Source of the DNA: Verrucomicrobiota bacterium
GTDB lineage: Bacteria > Verrucomicrobiota > Verrucomicrobiia > Limisphaerales > J093
Reading direction: 5' to 3'
DNA: 9,299 nt
Assembly: GCA_003695015.1 (NCBI GenBank)
Contig: RFJD01000588.1
Coordinates: forward strand, 1-9,299
Shown in pieces: positions 6,961-9,299 of this stretch; position 1 is the first letter of the stretch, and each line of letters begins with the position of its first letter. A model generated the notes under the pieces. That model ran no database searches and was not told the DNA's origin. It saw only the letters and a list, made by a program, of their open reading frames with translations. The position numbers and the translations under genes are program-made.

Positions 6961-7379
6961 CAGGCCTCCCCCATCACCGTCACCACCACCGTGCGCCGGC
7001 GCGGCTTCACATCGCACTCGAGGTGGAAAACCTGCTGCCACGTGCCCAGCACCAACCGGCCTTCGCGCACCGGGACGGTCAGGGACGGCCCCATCCAGGT
7101 GGCTTGCAAATGGGAGTGGCCGTTGCCGTCGTGCCAGGCCCGCTCGTGACCGTATTCCCGGCTCGGCGGAATCAACCGGTCCAGCAAGGCCGGCAGATCC
7201 TCCTGCAATCCCGGCTCGAACTCGATCGTTCCCACGCAGGCCGTGCTGCCCACGTTGAACACGTGCGCCACCCCGGTCCGCACCCCGGACTCGGCCACGA
7301 TGGTCGCCACCTCGTCGGTCAGGTCCCGCATTTCCCCGTGGCGCCGGGTGGCGAAGGTGATGTCGCGCTGAACAACCAT
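6960..7379 (-). CDS. yjbQ: YjbQ family protein (UPF0047, 'secondary thiamine-phosphate synthase' family)
   Basis: This small cytosolic protein of 139 residues has the usual length of the YjbQ/UPF0047 family. Family blocks are in order: FNVGSTACVGTIEFEPG (41-57), WHDGNGHSHLQATWMGPSL (82-100) and LGTWQQVFHLECD (111-123); the clustered histidines (H83, H88, H90) form the conserved pocket. Some members can replace ThiE weakly in thiamine phosphate synthesis, which is the source of the database name; the real cellular role is unsettled. The frame stays open upstream to 7517, but the Met at 7379 is chosen because family members begin close to this point and the upstream residues are low-complexity. 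Only a weak purine stretch (GGGG) precedes it. It converges on the phc-like operon and is divergent from the CPXCG gene, with 252 bases between them in which I see no convincing promoter. Confidence 0.88.
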   Translation of the reverse strand: MVVQRDITFATRRHGEMRDLTDEVATIVAESGVRTGVAHVFNVGSTACVGTIEFEPGLQEDLPALLDRLIPPSREYGHERAWHDGNGHSHLQATWMGPSLTVPVREGRLVLGTWQQVFHLECDVKPRRRTVVVTVMGEA

Positions 7380-7621
7380 GCCCCAGTTGTGACTCGGGAG
7401 CGCCGGGCCGGGCAAGCCTCGAGCGCGCCGCCTCATCCCGCATTCGTGGTGATTTCCGGATGGCTTTCTGCCCCTCGTTCCGCTAAGTTTCGATTGTGAA
7501 CCCGGCGCGAACAGCACCGACCCGGCTTGGTGGCATCGAAGGCAGCGACCTTCGGGCGCTGTGCCGGCGGCCGGCCGGCTTTGCCAAACGCGCCGACGCG
7601 AACCCTTTTGCCGGCCTCAAC

Positions 7622-7626
7622 GGAGG
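7622..7626 (+). promoter_or_regulatory. ribosome binding site deciding the CPXCG gene start
   Basis: GGAGG stands 5 bases before the ATG at 7632. It supports this start over upstream in-frame codons reaching back to 7527, whose translation does not look like the family. It is one of only two clear Shine-Dalgarno sites in the window. Confidence 0.8.
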
Positions 7627-7631
7627 TCGCC

Positions 7632-7817
7632 ATGGAAATTGAAGTCACCAAACCCGTCCAATGCCCCTTCTGCGGGCATCAGACCGAGATCGTCGTGGAC
7701 ACTTCGACGCCGGCGGATGACCTGACGGTGGATTGCGAGCGATGCTGCCGGCCCTTCGAGGTCAAACTGGCCTGCAGCCCGGGCAAGGTGCTGCAGGTCG
7801 AGGTGGACCCGGGTTGA
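7632..7817 (+). CDS. CPXCG motif-containing cysteine-rich small protein
   Basis: This 61-residue protein has the pattern of the Cys-rich CPXCG family: CPFCG at 11-15, then VVDTS (21-25), and DCERCCRPFEV at 34-44 with C35, C38 and C39; a further Cys is at 48. The paired CxxC knuckles should bind one zinc ion. Family members are about 60-70 residues long, occur widely in proteobacteria and other Gram-negatives, and have no established function. A good ribosome site (GGAGG at 7622) fixes the start. The gene stands alone, divergent from yjbQ and convergent with the anti-sigma-like gene. The 148 bases after its stop contain no strong terminator; the best hairpin there is a 5-bp stem at 7900-7912 without a U-tract. 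Confidence 0.85.
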   Translation: MEIEVTKPVQCPFCGHQTEIVVDTSTPADDLTVDCERCCRPFEVKLACSPGKVLQVEVDPG

Positions 7818-7965
7818 AGCGGCCGCACGCGCCTCCCGACGTTGCCGCAGGCCGCCTTCACCGGGTCCGCAGCGCCGGGGTCTGTTGCGCGGTCCATCCG
7901 CCCCGGTGGGGCATCGGCCTGCATCCCTCCCTGTTTGGTTCGAAATCGCCCGCCCCGCGCCCGGC

Positions 7966-8703
7966 TCACAGCAGATAACGCTGCAACACATCCGCCGTCG
8001 TCCGGCCCGCCAGCAGGTAGATCCGTTCCTCATCGACCCACGCCGCCACCGCCCACGGACCCGCCTGCACCGGCAGGGTCAGATCCCCCTCCGGGGCGCC
8101 CAGAAAGCCGCGACGCTCGACCACCAACAGGTGCAGCTCCAAGGGGCCGTCGCGATAGCACAACATGCTGACCTTGCGGTCGTTCCAGTCGATGACCCGG
8201 CAGCCGGTCGGTTTGATCCGCTCCAGCGCCTCGGGCAACCGCCCCGGCGCCGGCGCGCCGCGTTCCGTCAGGGCGCGGCCCAGTGCCGCCAGATCGTTGT
8301 CCAACACCTCCAGATGCGGTTGCACCCGGACGGTTTCGGGCACGATCTCCGCCCGGAAGGCGGCGAAGTCCGCCACCGGCAGGTCGGTCCGCCAGTTCAA
8401 GGCCACATAGACCAGCAGGACCACGCTGGCCGCCAGCCCGATCCAAGCCGGCAGTTGCTCACGAAAGCTCCCCGGCGCCACCACCCGCTGCGCCAGCAGG
8501 CGTTCCAGCAGTTCCGCCGGCGGCTGCACTTCGGCCAACCGACGGCTGATCTCGAGATCGAATTTCTGCTCGGCCGCAAGCCAGTGCCGGACCGCCTCCT
8601 CCTCCTGCGCCGCCTCGAGCGCGTCGGCCACCATGGGATCTTCGTCGTCCTGGCCTCCCGGACGGCGCGCTTGCAACAACAGGATGGTTTCTTGATCGAT
8701 CAT
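7966..8703 (-). CDS. putative membrane anti-sigma factor, single TM, without zinc motif
   Basis: This 245-residue protein has a charged helical cytosolic N-terminus (1-80), including WLAAEQKFDLEISRRLAEV (41-59). One transmembrane segment lies at about 84-104 (LPAWIGLAASVVLLVYVALNW), followed by a 140-residue outer domain containing KPTGCRVIDWNDRKVSMLCY (165-184, though only the pattern around C168 and C182 matters) and AAWVDEERIYLLAG (220-233). That arrangement is typical of anti-sigma factors, and its ATG overlaps the stop of the ECF sigma gene as ATGA, the usual linkage for a sigma/anti-sigma pair. I see no HxxxCxxC zinc motif, so it is not a standard zf-HC2/ZAS protein. The two extracytoplasmic cysteines could form a disulphide; this is inference. 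The role is taken mostly from context; a general membrane protein coupled to the sigma gene is possible. Confidence 0.65.
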   Translation of the reverse strand: MIDQETILLLQARRPGGQDDEDPMVADALEAAQEEEAVRHWLAAEQKFDLEISRRLAEVQPPAELLERLLAQRVVAPGSFREQLPAWIGLAASVVLLVYVALNWRTDLPVADFAAFRAEIVPETVRVQPHLEVLDNDLAALGRALTERGAPAPGRLPEALERIKPTGCRVIDWNDRKVSMLCYRDGPLELHLLVVERRGFLGAPEGDLTLPVQAGPWAVAAWVDEERIYLLAGRTTADVLQRYLL

Positions 8704-9242
8704 GACGCTTCCGGTGGCGAGGACTCGCTGCCGCCGGATCCGGCCAACGGCCGCACGCGTTCCTCCAACGCCCGTCGCAAGGCCGCCTTGCCGCGGGACA
8801 ATCGGGACATCACCGTGCCGATCGGCAGATCCAGAATCTCGGCGATCTCTTTGTAGGAATGCTGCTGGAGGTAGAACAACACCAAGGGCGCCCGGAAGTC
8901 CTCGTCGAGTTCCCGCAAGGCCTCGAGGACGGTCCGTCCGTCGGCCTCGCGCGCCACCTCCGGGGCCACCGGCGGCAGTTCGCCCTCGACGGTCTCCAGC
9001 TCATGATGCGGGAACCGCGTCACCCGCCGCCGCCGGTCCAGGAAGGCCCGGTAGAGCGTCGTGTACAGCCAGCTCTTGGCGCGGGACACATCGCGCAATT
9101 GGCGGCCCTTTTCCGCCCAGGTCACATAGGTGTCCTGCACCAGGTCGCAGGCGTCGCTCTCGCTCCCGGTCAGCGAGTAGGCGAACCGGTACAGGCCGGC
9201 GTAGTGCTCCTTCACGAGTTCCTCGAACAGCCGGTCGCTCAC
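8700..9242 (-). CDS. ECF-type RNA polymerase sigma factor
   Basis: This 180-residue protein has the two-domain layout of ECF (group 4) sigma factors. Region 2 spans about 6-75, with YRFAYSLTGSESDACDLVQD around the core-binding and -10 recognition part and SWLYTTLYRAFLDRRRR (57-73). A short acidic/Pro linker (80-100) leads to region 4 at about 103-160, with the helix-turn-helix SYKEIAEILDLPIGTVMSRL (129-148) that reads the -35 element. It has no extra C-terminal domain. The start is a GTG at 9242, chosen because GGGAGGA stands 8 bases upstream and the protein begins at the expected family position. It overlaps the anti-sigma-like gene as ATGA, implying coupled translation. The subfamily and target promoter cannot be told from this window; upstream DNA is cut by the window edge. 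Confidence 0.92.
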   Translation of the reverse strand: MSDRLFEELVKEHYAGLYRFAYSLTGSESDACDLVQDTYVTWAEKGRQLRDVSRAKSWLYTTLYRAFLDRRRRVTRFPHHELETVEGELPPVAPEVAREADGRTVLEALRELDEDFRAPLVLFYLQQHSYKEIAEILDLPIGTVMSRLSRGKAALRRALEERVRPLAGSGGSESSPPEAS

Positions 9243-9250
9243 CGCCGTCT

Positions 9251-9257
9251 TCCTCCC
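9251..9257 (-). promoter_or_regulatory. ribosome binding site supporting the GTG start of the ECF sigma gene
   Basis: On the minus strand GGGAGGA lies 8 bases before the GTG at 9242. It is a near-perfect Shine-Dalgarno and is the reason for taking this non-ATG start. The remaining 42 bases to the window edge show no clear promoter. Confidence 0.75.
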
Positions 9258-9299
9258 GCGCCGGACGCGGCCGGCTTTCGGATGGCTTCGCCCGGGTTC

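Noticed and set aside
7900..7912. Hairpin GCCCC-GGT-GGGGC between the convergent CPXCG and anti-sigma-like genes as a terminator
   Set aside because: The 5-bp stem has a 3-base loop and no U-tract on either strand.
9263..9299. ECF-type autoregulatory promoter (GAACC and CGTC on the minus strand) before the sigma gene
   Set aside because: The two elements are about 28 bases apart, much more than the 15-17 expected, and the first is at the cut edge of the window.
1..9299. CRISPR arrays, insertion sequences, tRNA or rRNA genes, attachment sites
   Set aside because: No regularly spaced repeats, transposase or integrase motifs, tRNA-like cloverleaf or rRNA sequence was seen on reading.

Overview
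The window is GC-rich, densely coded bacterial DNA with very short intergenic gaps. The FadL-type outer-membrane barrel shows a Gram-negative envelope. The gene set (a PhcB-type methyltransferase with a PilZ-like N-terminus, a multi-domain sensor kinase, and an ECF sigma factor with a zinc-less anti-sigma-like partner) looks most like Verrucomicrobiota or a neighbouring PVC/Acidobacteria-type lineage. That placement is a judgement from protein style; there is no marker gene in the window.

Layout. Left (2-1279, minus): a FadL/OmpP1-type outer-membrane transport protein with a signal peptide. It is divergent from a compact plus-strand operon (1403-6892) of three genes. The first encodes a two-part protein, a PilZ-like domain plus a SAM methyltransferase resembling PhcB, the enzyme that makes 3-hydroxy fatty acid methyl ester signals in Ralstonia. 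The second (901 aa) encodes a six-TM sensor kinase fused to a receiver and a second kinase core. The third encodes a receiver joined to a degenerate kinase-like domain. Gene order and domains match Ralstonia phcB-phcS-phcR-phcQ, with phcS and phcR fused. The genes are 4 bp apart or overlap as ATGA, and a strong intrinsic terminator (6926-6960) ends the unit. Right: a minus-strand YjbQ-family gene (6960-7379), a small plus-strand CPXCG zinc-ribbon gene (7632-7817), and a minus-strand ECF sigma/anti-sigma-like pair (9242 down to 7966) whose reading frames overlap as ATGA.

How it may work together (inference). The methyltransferase would make a fatty acid methyl ester signal. The FadL-type barrel could carry this or a related hydrophobic molecule across the outer membrane. 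The six-TM kinase would sense it and phosphorylate the internal and/or separate receivers. No DNA-binding output protein is encoded here, so the final effector must lie elsewhere. The right-hand genes look unrelated to this system.
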